DNA of 64,000 nt. Source: Rhizobium sp. BK602. GTDB lineage: Bacteria; Pseudomonadota; Alphaproteobacteria; Rhizobiales; Rhizobiaceae. The position numbers and the translations under genes are program-made. Location: the NCBI RefSeq assembly GCF_014195095.1, contig NZ_JACIBC010000003.1, positions 679,810-743,809 of the forward strand, read 5' to 3'. The notes under the pieces were generated by a model. That model searched no databases. It worked only from the letters and a program-made list of their open reading frames with translations, and was not told the origin of the DNA. This document shows positions 1 through 8,688 of the stretch, one piece after another (positions within the stretch are counted from its first letter, which is position 1; each line of letters starts with the position of its first letter).

Positions 1-2
1 AG

Positions 3-716
3 GATGCCGCCGAACGGGCCAAGCGAATCCTCGCCGATGTCCAGCAATTGAAGAACGCCGCGCTGCTCAACCAGAACCAGGAACTCGGCACACTGCGTCT
101 CGGTGCCTTTCCGACACTCGGCCCCTATTTCCTGCCGCATGTGGTGCCGCAGGTGCACGAGCGGTTCCCGCAGCTGGAAATCCTGCTGAGCGAGGAGAAA
201 AGCGGCGTGCTGTTGTCGCGCCTGCGCAGCGGCGAGCTTGACGCCGCGCTTCTCGCACTGCCGGTCGAGAGCGACCAATTGCAGGTGGAATTCCTGTTCG
301 AGGAGCCTTTCCTGCTCGCCTTACCGCGCAAACACCCGCTGGCGGACCGGGACAGTCTCGGCATGGAAGACCTCTCGCGTTATGATCTGATGCTTCTGGA
401 GGAAGGACATTGCCTGCGCGAGCATGCGCTCGAAATCTGCCGGCTGTCCGGCGCCGGACAGAAATCCTCCTTCCAGGCGACGAGCCTCGAAACGCTTCGT
501 CTGATGGTCGGCGCGAATGTCGGCATAACCCTGCTGCCCATGCTGGCGACCATCGGCCCGTTGATGTCGTCGGATCGCATTCGCCTCCAGAAATTCAGCG
601 ACGGCAACCCAAAGCGCCGCATCGGCCTGTGCTGGCGCCGAAGCGCGCCCACCGGCCCGCTCTTGAAGCAATTGGCGGAGATGTTTCGGGCAACAGCGCG
701 GCAATTGCTGCAGTAG
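3..716 (+). CDS. oxyR: OxyR-type LysR regulator (C-terminal part)
   Basis: The reading frame is open from the window edge, so the N-terminal DNA-binding domain lies outside. What remains is a LysR substrate-binding domain of about 237 residues. It closely matches OxyR: it has the GHCLR motif with a second cysteine nine residues later, the spacing of the redox pair Cys199/Cys208 in E. coli OxyR, followed by an ATSLETLR block and GITLLP. By family knowledge it senses hydrogen peroxide through a disulfide and activates antioxidant genes. No catalase or peroxidase gene follows it here. The next gene starts about 110 bp downstream and looks unrelated. Confidence 0.85.
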   Translation, partial: DAAERAKRILADVQQLKNAALLNQNQELGTLRLGAFPTLGPYFLPHVVPQVHERFPQLEILLSEEKSGVLLSRLRSGELDAALLALPVESDQLQVEFLFEEPFLLALPRKHPLADRDSLGMEDLSRYDLMLLEEGHCLREHALEICRLSGAGQKSSFQATSLETLRLMVGANVGITLLPMLATIGPLMSSDRIRLQKFSDGNPKRRIGLCWRRSAPTGPLLKQLAEMFRATARQLLQ

Positions 717-826
717 TGATCGCGTAGAGCTGGCAATGCTAATGGCAGCCGCCGCAACCCTGGCGCAACCCCTCCCGATGTGGTTGAATTCAAAAGCACT
801 CAACGTGTCTTCAAGGGGGAGTATCC

Positions 827-1270
827 ATGAAACGTTCCGCGGCAATGCTCGCCATTCTTGCCATGTCTGCGGCAATGGCCGCCGCCTCGAATGCATGGGC
901 CGATGAGGCCTGCTACAAGAAGGCGCAAAGCCAGTTCGACCTGACGCAGTGCTCCCTCGACGATCTGAAGAAGAGCGATGACAGTCTGAACAAGCTTTAC
1001 AGGGCTATGCAAAGCCGGCTGAAGGACGATGACGACACCAAGAAGCTGCTGGTCGACGCGCAGAAGAAATGGATCGCCTTTCGCGACGCCGAATGCACCC
1101 TTGCCACGGTCCGATCGGCCGGCGGCAGCATCAATCCCATGAATTTCAACAGTTGCGCCAACGGTCTGACGCAAAGCCGGATCAAGGATTTTCAGGCCTA
1201 TTTGAACTGCGGGAAGGCCCCCGGCGGTCAGGATGACGACGACTGCGCCATCCCCGGTCCCGCGAAATAG
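827..1270 (+). CDS. LprI-like (DUF1311) periplasmic protein
   Basis: A 147-residue exported protein with a signal peptide of about 25 residues ending in an A-W-A type site. The mature part has six cysteines and the WIAFRDAEC block typical of the LprI/DUF1311 family. Family members bind or inhibit lysozyme in some bacteria, but most are uncharacterised. A GGGGGAG ribosome binding site lies six to seven bases before the ATG. The C-terminus is acidic and Gly/Asp-rich. It stands alone between oxyR and a convergent gene. The family assignment is good; the function is unknown. Confidence 0.75.
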   Translation: MKRSAAMLAILAMSAAMAAASNAWADEACYKKAQSQFDLTQCSLDDLKKSDDSLNKLYRAMQSRLKDDDDTKKLLVDAQKKWIAFRDAECTLATVRSAGGSINPMNFNSCANGLTQSRIKDFQAYLNCGKAPGGQDDDDCAIPGPAK

Positions 1271-1315
1271 GATAAGCCGATCGCGGGAGGCAAGCGCAGT
1301 CGGAACGTCCTCATC

Positions 1316-2257
1316 TCAGCCGACCGCGGCCTTCATTTTCAGTGCATCCAGAATGCGCGCGCCCACCAGCACCTCGGTGCCGGCAAGCCCCACGGAACAG
1401 AACAAGGTCGTCTGGCCAGGTTCCTCGCGGGCGGCAAGCTTGCCGCTGACGATCGCTGCGAGGTCGACCATCCGCTCGGCGCTCGGCGTTCCCTCGAGGA
1501 AAAACGGCATCCTGTAGGCCTTCACCTGCTCCGGGGAATCCGTGGCGATCAGATGCGCGGCGGCGGCAACGTCGAGATCGAGTTCGTGCTCGTCCACCAT
1601 CTTGGGGCCGACGGTGTTGATGTGGGCGCCGGGCTTCAGCCAATCCGCCTTGAGTACCGGCGTCAGGCTACTGGTGGCGCAGATCACGATATCAGCGTCT
1701 CGGACAGCGCAGCGCGGCGAGTCCGCGGCCTCGACCGGAATACCCAGACGCTCCTCCATCTCCAGGGCGAAATGATAGCGATTGCGCTCGCTGCGGCTAT
1801 AGACGCGAACATGGGAAAGCTGGCGGACAAGAGCGGTTGCCTCCAGCTGCGCGCGCGCCTGCTGGCCGCTGCCGATGATCCCGACGGTCGTGGCGTCGGG
1901 AGACGACATGTAGCGGACGGCGATGCCGCCGATCGCGCCGGTACGGATTTCCCCCAGCCGGGTGCCGATGAAGATGCCCTGAAGTTCGGCCGTCTCGGTC
2001 GACCAGACCGCGACGATCTGTTCGTGCCGCGGCCCCCGGAAAGTATCGTAGACCCGGAAGCCGGCAATCGACGCGTGGTCCGTCGTTCCCCCGATCGTGA
2101 AGATCAGGTCGCCCTTTTGCGCGAAGGAAACATTGTGCCTTGGCGGCGACACCAGATCCCCGGCGGCGCGGGCAAGAATTGCCGCCTCGATCGCCTCCAT
2201 GGCAAGCGCCATAACCGGAATCCGCTCCAGATCGCTATCGCTCAGAATGATCGCCAT
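1316..2257 (-). CDS. ornithine cyclodeaminase / mu-crystallin family dehydrogenase
   Basis: The protein has 313 residues from an ATG preceded by GGAGGGG at good spacing; the frame stays open further upstream, but that start has no such support. It has the family's Rossmann motif (VGIIGSGQQARAQLEA) and a C-terminal LVGARILDALK segment. The family includes ornithine cyclodeaminase (ornithine to proline), ketimine reductases and delta1-pyrroline-2-carboxylate reductases acting in 3-hydroxyproline use. It is followed on the same strand by nothing related, but it lies directly downstream of a proline iminopeptidase gene (99 bp gap) and may be co-transcribed with it. A role in making or recycling proline from peptide breakdown is inference. 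Confidence 0.8.
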   Translation of the reverse strand: MAIILSDSDLERIPVMALAMEAIEAAILARAAGDLVSPPRHNVSFAQKGDLIFTIGGTTDHASIAGFRVYDTFRGPRHEQIVAVWSTETAELQGIFIGTRLGEIRTGAIGGIAVRYMSSPDATTVGIIGSGQQARAQLEATALVRQLSHVRVYSRSERNRYHFALEMEERLGIPVEAADSPRCAVRDADIVICATSSLTPVLKADWLKPGAHINTVGPKMVDEHELDLDVAAAAHLIATDSPEQVKAYRMPFFLEGTPSAERMVDLAAIVSGKLAAREEPGQTTLFCSVGLAGTEVLVGARILDALKMKAAVG

Positions 2258-2355
2258 GTCCCCTCCACGACCACGTCTCTCCCGGCGGTCATGGTGGGAT
2301 CTAGAGGCCTTATCCGCCTTGCCAAGCCCTTGGCCGACAAAGACCAGGCTTGAGC

Positions 2356-3270
2356 TCAATCATACTGCGACAGGAAGGTGGAGACCGTTGCCAGGCACAA
2401 CGCCTTCTCCTCGACATGAGGCATGTGGCTGGACTCGTCGAACAGCACCCACTTGCAGCCGGCGACACGCTCGACATAGGGCCTCACCACCTCCGGCGTC
2501 GCCTCATCGTATTTGCCCGAGATCAACAGCGTCGGCGCCTCGATCAGGGGCAGCCGCTCCTCGATCGTCCAGTCCTTCATCGTGCCGATGACGTGAAATT
2601 CGGTCGGGCCGTTCATGTTGCGATAGACGGTGTTGTCCTCGTCCATGATGGCGAAGGTGCGCGCCACCTCCAGCGGCCAGGGCACGACGCGGCAGACATG
2701 CCGGTCGTAGAAGACGCGCGAAGCGGCGATATAGTCCGGATCGGTGATCGTACCGGCTTCCTCATGTCGCAGAAGCGTCTCCTGCACCTCCTGCGGCAGC
2801 TCGCGGCGCAGACGGTTGGCCTCCGAAACCCAGGTATGCATGTTTGCCGGCGAATTGGCGATGACGAGCGCTTTCAGTCCCTTCGGCCGGCGCACCGCAT
2901 GTTCCGCTCCCAGCATGCCGCCCCAGGACTGGCCGAGGAAGGCGTAACGGTCCTGGATGCCGAGATGCGCAAGCAACGCGTCCAGCTCCTCGAGGAAGAG
3001 CGCCGGCGTCCAGAAATCAGGACCTTTTTCCGGCAGACGCGTGGAGTTGCCATTGCCGAGCTGATCGTAATGGATGACGGCGCGGCCGTCGATCTCGGTG
3101 ATGCCCTTGAAGGAATCGACATAGTCGTGCGTGCAGCCGGGGCCGCCATGGGCGACGACCAAAGGCAGCTTGCCGCTATCGAGCGATCCGGTGATGCGAT
3201 ACCAGGTCCGGTATTCGCGAAAGGGCAGGAAGGCTTCGTTCGATGCGACGGCGGCCACGTGTCTCTCCAT
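2356..3270 (-). CDS. pip: proline iminopeptidase-family hydrolase (first copy)
   Basis: A 304-residue alpha/beta hydrolase of peptidase family S33, closest in layout to tricorn-interacting factor F1. Visible motifs are the oxyanion HGGPG, YDQLGNG, the nucleophile elbow GQSWGG (Ser), the block [16 protein letters not shown], an acid in [11 protein letters not shown] and a terminal His in DESSHMPH. These enzymes remove N-terminal proline or other residues from short peptides, probably in the cytoplasm because no signal peptide is visible. It lies just downstream of the luxR gene on the same strand (53 bp). A GTG at 3258 has a better ribosome binding site (GGAG six bases upstream) and may be the real start. 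Confidence 0.88.
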   Translation of the reverse strand: MERHVAAVASNEAFLPFREYRTWYRITGSLDSGKLPLVVAHGGPGCTHDYVDSFKGITEIDGRAVIHYDQLGNGNSTRLPEKGPDFWTPALFLEELDALLAHLGIQDRYAFLGQSWGGMLGAEHAVRRPKGLKALVIANSPANMHTWVSEANRLRRELPQEVQETLLRHEEAGTITDPDYIAASRVFYDRHVCRVVPWPLEVARTFAIMDEDNTVYRNMNGPTEFHVIGTMKDWTIEERLPLIEAPTLLISGKYDEATPEVVRPYVERVAGCKWVLFDESSHMPHVEEKALCLATVSTFLSQYD

Positions 3271-3323
3271 CTTTTTGACCAGGATGGAAAAGCATAACGC
3301 GGCGCAAATGCCGGCGGCAGCTA

Positions 3324-4106
3324 TCAGAAGTTATAGGATGGCTCGTTTTCCAGAAGCCGGTAATGCGTGGCCCGCACCACCGCCTGCGTGCGGTTCTTGG
3401 CGCCCAGCTTCTTGGCGGCGGCATTGAGATGCATGACGACGGTTGGCACCGAGCGGTCGATGATGCGCGAGATTTCCTTGGCCGAAAGCCCCTCGGCCGA
3501 ATAGCGCAGGCACTCCCTCTCCCGCTCCGTCAGCCGCATCTTGCCGACGCTGCGCGCGCTGGAATCGAACAGCATATAGGCCGTCTCGTGGAAGACATGC
3601 GCGAGCAGGCCGAAATCGGCGATGTAACGCAATGCGTTGCGCTCGAAATCCTTGTTGGCCCCGAAGCGGATACCGGTCACCGTCGCATAGTCGCCGCGCG
3701 GCATATGCACCGGCACGGTGACGCCGCTCGACATGTCGCGTTCGTTGAGATAGCGCGCGACCGGCTCGGTGCTTTCCCCCAGATAGCGGTTGATCGCGGT
3801 ATCGGCTGCGGCATTGTAGTTCCAGAAAAACGGCGCGGAACTGCGCAGCGCCACCTGCTGCACCGGGTCGATGCGGAAATAGCCGCGGTCGAACCAATAT
3901 TCGAGCATGTCGTCCGAAATGTTGCGCAGCTTCAGGAAGGACGGCACCATGATCTCGCCGTCGAGATCGTAGGGAACCGGCGTATAGTCGTAGATCAGAG
4001 CCTCGAAGCCGAGCCGCTGCATCGCCTCGAACGCCTGGTCGATCCGTCCGTCCAGCGTGTCGTGCGCCGTGAACTGGCGCCTGATCGCTCCAATTTCGTC
4101 AAGCAT
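3324..4106 (-). CDS. LuxR-family solo of the plant-responsive subfamily
   Basis: 260 residues: an N-terminal autoinducer-binding domain (about 10-180) and a C-terminal LuxR helix-turn-helix (about 192-250). The ATG at 4106 is chosen because GGAG lies seven bases before it; an upstream GTG at 4145 has no such site. Aligned to TraR, the ligand pocket keeps Asp70/Pro71 (here 80/81), Trp85 (95) and Gly113 (128). Trp57 is replaced by Met (67) and Tyr61 by Trp (71), the pair of changes that marks plant-responsive LuxR solos such as OryR, NesR and PipR. No luxI gene is in the window. The neighbours (iminopeptidases on both sides, peptide importer) are those known for PipR. Likely ligand: a plant-derived compound rather than an acyl-homoserine lactone. 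Confidence 0.9.
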   Translation of the reverse strand: MLDEIGAIRRQFTAHDTLDGRIDQAFEAMQRLGFEALIYDYTPVPYDLDGEIMVPSFLKLRNISDDMLEYWFDRGYFRIDPVQQVALRSSAPFFWNYNAAADTAINRYLGESTEPVARYLNERDMSSGVTVPVHMPRGDYATVTGIRFGANKDFERNALRYIADFGLLAHVFHETAYMLFDSSARSVGKMRLTERERECLRYSAEGLSAKEISRIIDRSVPTVVMHLNAAAKKLGAKNRTQAVVRATHYRLLENEPSYNF

Positions 4107-4135
4107 GGGATAACTCCGGCTCGCATTCAGACCCA

Positions 4136-4159
4136 ACCCTATCACTTCTTATAGCTGGT
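4136..4159. promoter_or_regulatory. imperfect inverted repeat, possible LuxR site
   Basis: In the 128-bp divergent region between luxR and the second iminopeptidase gene, ACC-CTAT and ATAG-CTGGT arms face each other around an eight-base spacer. The outer arms are out of register by one base, so it is a weak lux-box candidate. Its position about 76 bp before the plus-strand start suits an activator site. Low confidence. Confidence 0.25.
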
Positions 4160-4234
4160 GTGGATTGCGGTTTACGGTAAAAATTTAATCATGCCCAAAT
4201 GTTGAGCAAGAAGAATCTTTGCCGGAGTGAGCTG

Positions 4235-5125
4235 ATGTGGCGCGAAATGCAGCCCGACGAGCGGATAGAGGTCGAAGTCGACGGCCATAAGGTGGTGGCC
4301 TACAGCTTCGGTTCCGGCTCCGAAACCGTCTTCTGCCTGAATGGCGGTCCGGGCCTTCCCTGCGACTATCTGCGCGAGGCCCATTCCTGCCTCGTCGATC
4401 ACGGCTACCGCGTCGTCGCCTTCGATCAGCTTGGAACCGGCACCTCTGATCGTCCGACCGATCCCGCGCTCTGGACCATCGGCCGCTATGTCGAGGAGAC
4501 GGAGACCGTCCGCGAGGCACTCGGGCTCGGCCAGGTCCATATGCTCGGCCATTCCTGGGGCGGCTGGCTCGCCATCGACTATGCGCTGACCTATCCCGAA
4601 AACCTCAAGACGCTGATCCTCGAGGATACCGTCGCCGACATGCCGCACCTGATCTGCGAACTGGAGCGGCTGCGCGCCGCGCTCGGTCCGGAAACGGTAG
4701 CGATGATGCAGAAGCACGAGGCGCAAGGCAGCTACGATCACCCGGAATACCTGGCCGCCGTGACCATCCTCAACTATCGCCATGTCTGCCGCCTGCCGGA
4801 ATGGCCGGCGCCGGTGCGCCGCTCGCTCGACGACTGGAACATGGGACCTTACGCGACGATGCAGGGGCCGAACGAATTCCTTTATATCGGCAACCTCAAG
4901 GACTGGAACCGCATCCCCGACCTGCCGGGGATGACCGTGCCGACGCTGATCACCGTCGGCGAGCATGACGAGCTGACGCCGGCCTGTGCGCTGCGCATGA
5001 AACTCGCAATCCCGAACGCCGAACTCAAGCTGTTCGCGAATGCCAGCCATATGCCCTTCTATGAGAATCCCGGAGACTATTATCCGGCGCTTCTCGGCTT
5101 CCTCTCGAAACACGGGCCGGCATGA
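4235..5125 (+). CDS. proline iminopeptidase-family hydrolase (second copy)
   Basis: A 296-residue S33 alpha/beta hydrolase, clearly paralogous to the gene at 2356-3270. The start at 4235 has GGAG seven bases upstream; the ATG at 4199 has none. Motifs: NGGPG (His of the usual HGGPG replaced by Asn), FDQLGTG, GHSWGG with the nucleophile Ser, MQGPNEFLYIGNLKDW, an acid in VGEHDELTP and a His in NASHMPF. It is the first gene of a run leading into the dipeptide-type ABC importer 51 bp downstream, so the importer probably supplies its peptide substrates. The Asn-for-His change beside the oxyanion hole suggests its specificity differs from the first copy. Confidence 0.88.
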   Translation: MWREMQPDERIEVEVDGHKVVAYSFGSGSETVFCLNGGPGLPCDYLREAHSCLVDHGYRVVAFDQLGTGTSDRPTDPALWTIGRYVEETETVREALGLGQVHMLGHSWGGWLAIDYALTYPENLKTLILEDTVADMPHLICELERLRAALGPETVAMMQKHEAQGSYDHPEYLAAVTILNYRHVCRLPEWPAPVRRSLDDWNMGPYATMQGPNEFLYIGNLKDWNRIPDLPGMTVPTLITVGEHDELTPACALRMKLAIPNAELKLFANASHMPFYENPGDYYPALLGFLSKHGPA

Positions 5126-5176
5126 TGCGACAGCAAAAATTCGACACCCGAGGACGGCAAGGGAGCGATCATCGCG

Positions 5177-6115
5177 ATGCATCGCTATAGGTTCGTTCTC
5201 AGCCGGCCGCTGCAATTCCTGCCCGTCATCTTCGGCATCAGCGTCATCACCTTCATCCTGGTGCGCCTCATTCCCGGCGATCCCGCCCGCAACATTCTCG
5301 GCACGCGCGCGACACCGACGGCGCTTGCCAATATCCGCGCCCAATACGGCCTCGACCAGCCGATCTGGCTGCAATATCTCTATTTCCTGAAGAACCTCGC
5401 CAATGGCGAGATGGGCAAATCCATCCTCTACAAGATCGATGTCCTGAAGCTGATCGTCACCCGCATCGAGCCGACCGTGGCGCTCGTCGTCGCAAGCGTC
5501 CTCCTGTCGGCCGCCATCGCCGTGCCGATGGCGGCGATAGCGGCCCGCAACAGCGGCCGGGCGCCGGATCATATCGTGCGCATCGTTTCCACCTTCGGCA
5601 TCGGTTTTCCGCCCTTCTGGCTCGGCCTGATGCTGATCATCCTCTTCAGCGTCGATCTCGGCGTGCTTCCCGTTTCCGGCTACGGCGAGACGCTCGGCGA
5701 CAAGCTGCTGCATCTCATCCTGCCGAGCCTCACCATCGCGTTGTCGCTATCGACCGTGCTGACGCGCAGCCTGCGCGCGGCGATGATCGAATCCCTGAAA
5801 TCCGACGTGGCGACGGCGGCGCGGGCGCGTGGCATGCCGGAAAACATCGTCTTCTGGCGGCACGTGCTGCCGAATTCGCTGGTACCATCAATCAATCTGC
5901 TGGCGGTCAATATCGGCTGGCTGATCGGCGGCACGGTCGTCGTCGAGAGCGTCTTTGCGCTCCCCGGCATGGGCCAGCTTCTTGTGCGCGCCATCTTCTC
6001 GCGCGATTACATGGTCGTTCAGGGCGTCGCCATGGTCTTTGCCTGCGCCACCGTCTTCATCAATTTCCTCGCCGATATCGTCACCGTCGCCGCCGATCCG
6101 AGGGTGACGCTATGA
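5177..6115 (+). CDS. dppB: dipeptide/oligopeptide ABC permease, DppB type
   Basis: 312 residues with about six membrane spans and the binding-protein-dependent transport signature (roughly AARARGMPENIVFWRHVLPNSL) that docks on the ATPase. The N-terminus (RPLQFLPVIFGISVITFILVRLIPGDP) is typical of DppB/OppB. It overlaps the next permease by four bases, so the two are translationally coupled. It belongs to the operon 4235-10203 and, by context, imports peptides for the iminopeptidases. Confidence 0.9.
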   Translation: MHRYRFVLSRPLQFLPVIFGISVITFILVRLIPGDPARNILGTRATPTALANIRAQYGLDQPIWLQYLYFLKNLANGEMGKSILYKIDVLKLIVTRIEPTVALVVASVLLSAAIAVPMAAIAARNSGRAPDHIVRIVSTFGIGFPPFWLGLMLIILFSVDLGVLPVSGYGETLGDKLLHLILPSLTIALSLSTVLTRSLRAAMIESLKSDVATAARARGMPENIVFWRHVLPNSLVPSINLLAVNIGWLIGGTVVVESVFALPGMGQLLVRAIFSRDYMVVQGVAMVFACATVFINFLADIVTVAADPRVTL

Positions 6116-6963
6116 GCCTCCAGGCAACCGCACCCACCTCGATCGCCTGGCGCCATTTCCTCGGCAAGCGGCTGACCCTCGTCATCGGCGGCGGCGTTCT
6201 TGCATTCTTCCTGCTGGTGGCGCTCGCCGCCCCCGTGATCGCGCCCTATGACCCGATCCTGCAGAATGCCGATGTCCGCTTGCAGGCGCCGTCCATCCTG
6301 CATCCTTTCGGCACCGACAATTTCGGCCGCGACATCCTCTCACGCGTCATCTGGGGCACCCGCATCGATCTGCAGATGGCGCTGATCGGCGTCGTCTTTC
6401 CCTTCCTGATCGGCACGACGATCGGCACCGTCGCCGGCTTTTTCGGCGGGATCGTCGACGCGCTGTTCATGCGGCTGGTCGACATCATCCTCGCCTTCCC
6501 CTTCCTGGTGCTGATGCTCTCCATCATCGCCATCCTCGGACCGGGGCTCGGCAGCTTCTATATCGCCATGGCCTTGGTCGGCTGGGTCTCCTATGCCCGC
6601 CTCATCCGCGCGCAGATGCTGGTGCTGAAGAACAGCGACTATGCGGTCGCCGCCGTCAGCCTCGGCTTCAGCCGCTTTCGCATCATGTTCCGCCACCTGC
6701 TGCCGAACGCCATCGCCGGCTCCATCGTTTTTTCGATGTCGGATGCCGTGCTGGTCCTGTTGAGCGGTGCCGCCGTCAGCTATCTCGGGCTTGGCGTGCA
6801 GCCGCCGCTGGCGGAATGGGGCGTCATGGTCGCCGAAGGCCAGAGCTTCATCACCACCGCCTGGTGGATCACGCTATTCCCCGGCCTCTCCATCGTCTGC
6901 CTCGCCTTTGGCTTCAGCATGCTGGGCGATGCGCTCGGCGAGCTGCTGGGGGTGCATGAATGA
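6112..6963 (+). CDS. dppC: dipeptide/oligopeptide ABC permease, DppC type
   Basis: 283 residues. It has the DppC/OppC N-terminal span, then the YDP...APSILHPFGTDNFGRDILSR periplasmic motif, further spans, and the coupling-helix region VAAVSLGFSRFRIMFRHLLPN. It overlaps the preceding and following genes by four bases each. It forms the heterodimeric channel with DppB. Confidence 0.9.
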   Translation: MSLQATAPTSIAWRHFLGKRLTLVIGGGVLAFFLLVALAAPVIAPYDPILQNADVRLQAPSILHPFGTDNFGRDILSRVIWGTRIDLQMALIGVVFPFLIGTTIGTVAGFFGGIVDALFMRLVDIILAFPFLVLMLSIIAILGPGLGSFYIAMALVGWVSYARLIRAQMLVLKNSDYAVAAVSLGFSRFRIMFRHLLPNAIAGSIVFSMSDAVLVLLSGAAVSYLGLGVQPPLAEWGVMVAEGQSFITTAWWITLFPGLSIVCLAFGFSMLGDALGELLGVHE

Positions 6964-8669
6964 GCGCCTCCGTCCTTTCCGTCCGTGACCTCACCGTCAA
7001 GGCACATCTCGATACGGGCGAACGCACATTGATCGACACCGTGTCGCTCGATCTCGCCAAGGGGGAAATCCTCGGCCTCGTCGGCGAAAGCGGCTCCGGC
7101 AAGAGCCTGTTCTGCCGCTCACTGATCCGCCTCCTGCCCTCCTCGCTATTGAAGATCGAAAGCGGCAGCATCCTGCTCGAGGGCCGCGATCTCACGACAA
7201 TCAGCGATGCCGACATGCTGAAGGTGCGCGGCGGCGAGATCGGCATGATCTTCCAGAACCCGACCAGCCATCTCGATCCGGTCATGCGTATCGGCGAACA
7301 GATCGCCGAGGGCATCCGCTTTCATCAGGGGCTTGGCGCCCGAGAAGCGCGCGCGGCCGCCATCGAAATCCTCAGCCAGGTCGGCTTTCCCGATCCCATC
7401 AGGCAATATGACAGCTATCCGCACGAGTTCTCCGGCGGCATGCGCCAGCGCGCGATGATCGGCGTGGCGCTGTCCTGCAACCCGAAAATCCTGATCGCCG
7501 ACGAGCCGACAACCGCGCTCGACGTCACCATCCAGGCGCAGATCCTCAAGCTCCTGATGGACATCCGCGACAAGCGCGGCCTTTCGATCATCCTCATCAC
7601 CCACGATCTCGGCATCGTCGCCCAGACCTGCGACCGCATCGCCGTGATGCGCGGCGGCAAGCTGCTGGAGCAGGGTCCGAAACGGACAATCCTGTCGCAG
7701 CCGCGCCATCCCTACACGATCGACCTGATCAACAGCCATCCGTCGATGCTCGACGAGGCGGCATCCGTTACGGATGTGGCGAAAGAGGATACGCCCCTCA
7801 AGCCGCTCGTCGAAATCGACGACCTGCACGTCCGCTTCAATGTCGGCGGCGGCTTCCTCAAGGGCAGTGGCGCCAGAACGGTCAATGCCGTCTCGGGCGT
7901 CAGCCTGCGGATCATGCCTGGCGAGACCGTCGGGATCGTCGGCGAATCCGGCAGCGGCAAGAGCACGCTTGCGCGCGCTATTCTCGGCCTGACGCCGCTC
8001 TCCTCCGGCCATATCGCCTTCGATGGTATCGATCTCGCGCAACAGAGAACGACGAGCCTCGCCAAGCTCAGGCGCGAGGCGGCCATGGTGTTCCAGGATC
8101 CGTATAACGCGCTCAATCCGCGGCTGACGATCGGCGATATGCTCACCGAAGTGCTCAAGGTACAGGGCAAAGTTGCATCCGCCGACATCCCTGCCCGCGT
8201 CTACGAACTGCTCGATCTCGTCGGTCTGGAGCGCGAATTCGCCAAGCGCAAGCCGCGCAGCATGAGCGGCGGCCAGTGCCAGCGCGCCGGCATCGCCCGC
8301 GCGCTCGCCGTCGACCCGCAGCTCATCATCGCTGACGAATGCGTCGCCGCGCTCGACGTCACCATCCAGGCGCAGATCATCGAACTCTTCCGCGAGCTGA
8401 CGCGGAAGATGAACCTGACCCTGCTCTTCATCGCCCATGATCTCGCCATCGTCCGCAATCTCTGCGAACGCACCGTCGTCATGTATCGCGGCGAGATTGT
8501 CGAGGAAGGCCTGTCAGAGGAGGTCTTCGCACGTCCGAAACATGCCTACACGGCCTCGCTCATCGCTGCCATTCCGGACATCGATCCGGACAAACAACTC
8601 TTTGCCGAAACCGATCTTCGCGGTGAAAACCACATCGCCGAAATCCTGCCATTCAAACGCATGCCATAA
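6960..8669 (+). CDS. fused DppD-DppF ABC ATPase
   Basis: 569 residues holding two complete ABC nucleotide-binding domains in one chain, instead of the separate DppD and DppF of E. coli. Domain 1 has Walker [11 protein letters not shown], signature FSGGMRQR and Walker [13 protein letters not shown]. Domain 2 (from about residue 280) has [11 protein letters not shown], signature MSGGQCQR and Walker [13 protein letters not shown], with Cys in place of the usual Pro of the DEP motif. Such fusions are common in alphaproteobacterial peptide importers. It powers the importer of this operon. Confidence 0.92.
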   Translation: MSASVLSVRDLTVKAHLDTGERTLIDTVSLDLAKGEILGLVGESGSGKSLFCRSLIRLLPSSLLKIESGSILLEGRDLTTISDADMLKVRGGEIGMIFQNPTSHLDPVMRIGEQIAEGIRFHQGLGAREARAAAIEILSQVGFPDPIRQYDSYPHEFSGGMRQRAMIGVALSCNPKILIADEPTTALDVTIQAQILKLLMDIRDKRGLSIILITHDLGIVAQTCDRIAVMRGGKLLEQGPKRTILSQPRHPYTIDLINSHPSMLDEAASVTDVAKEDTPLKPLVEIDDLHVRFNVGGGFLKGSGARTVNAVSGVSLRIMPGETVGIVGESGSGKSTLARAILGLTPLSSGHIAFDGIDLAQQRTTSLAKLRREAAMVFQDPYNALNPRLTIGDMLTEVLKVQGKVASADIPARVYELLDLVGLEREFAKRKPRSMSGGQCQRAGIARALAVDPQLIIADECVAALDVTIQAQIIELFRELTRKMNLTLLFIAHDLAIVRNLCERTVVMYRGEIVEEGLSEEVFARPKHAYTASLIAAIPDIDPDKQLFAETDLRGENHIAEILPFKRMP

Positions 8670-8688
8670 CAAACAAGGGAACGATCTC

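Noticed and set aside
4172..5713. 513-codon open frame on the minus strand
   Set aside because: It runs antisense to a clear iminopeptidase and a DppB permease, has low-complexity charged composition and no recognisable domain.
7146..8438. 430-codon open frame on the minus strand
   Set aside because: It is antisense to the fused peptide ATPase, whose motifs are intact; long antisense frames are expected at this GC content.
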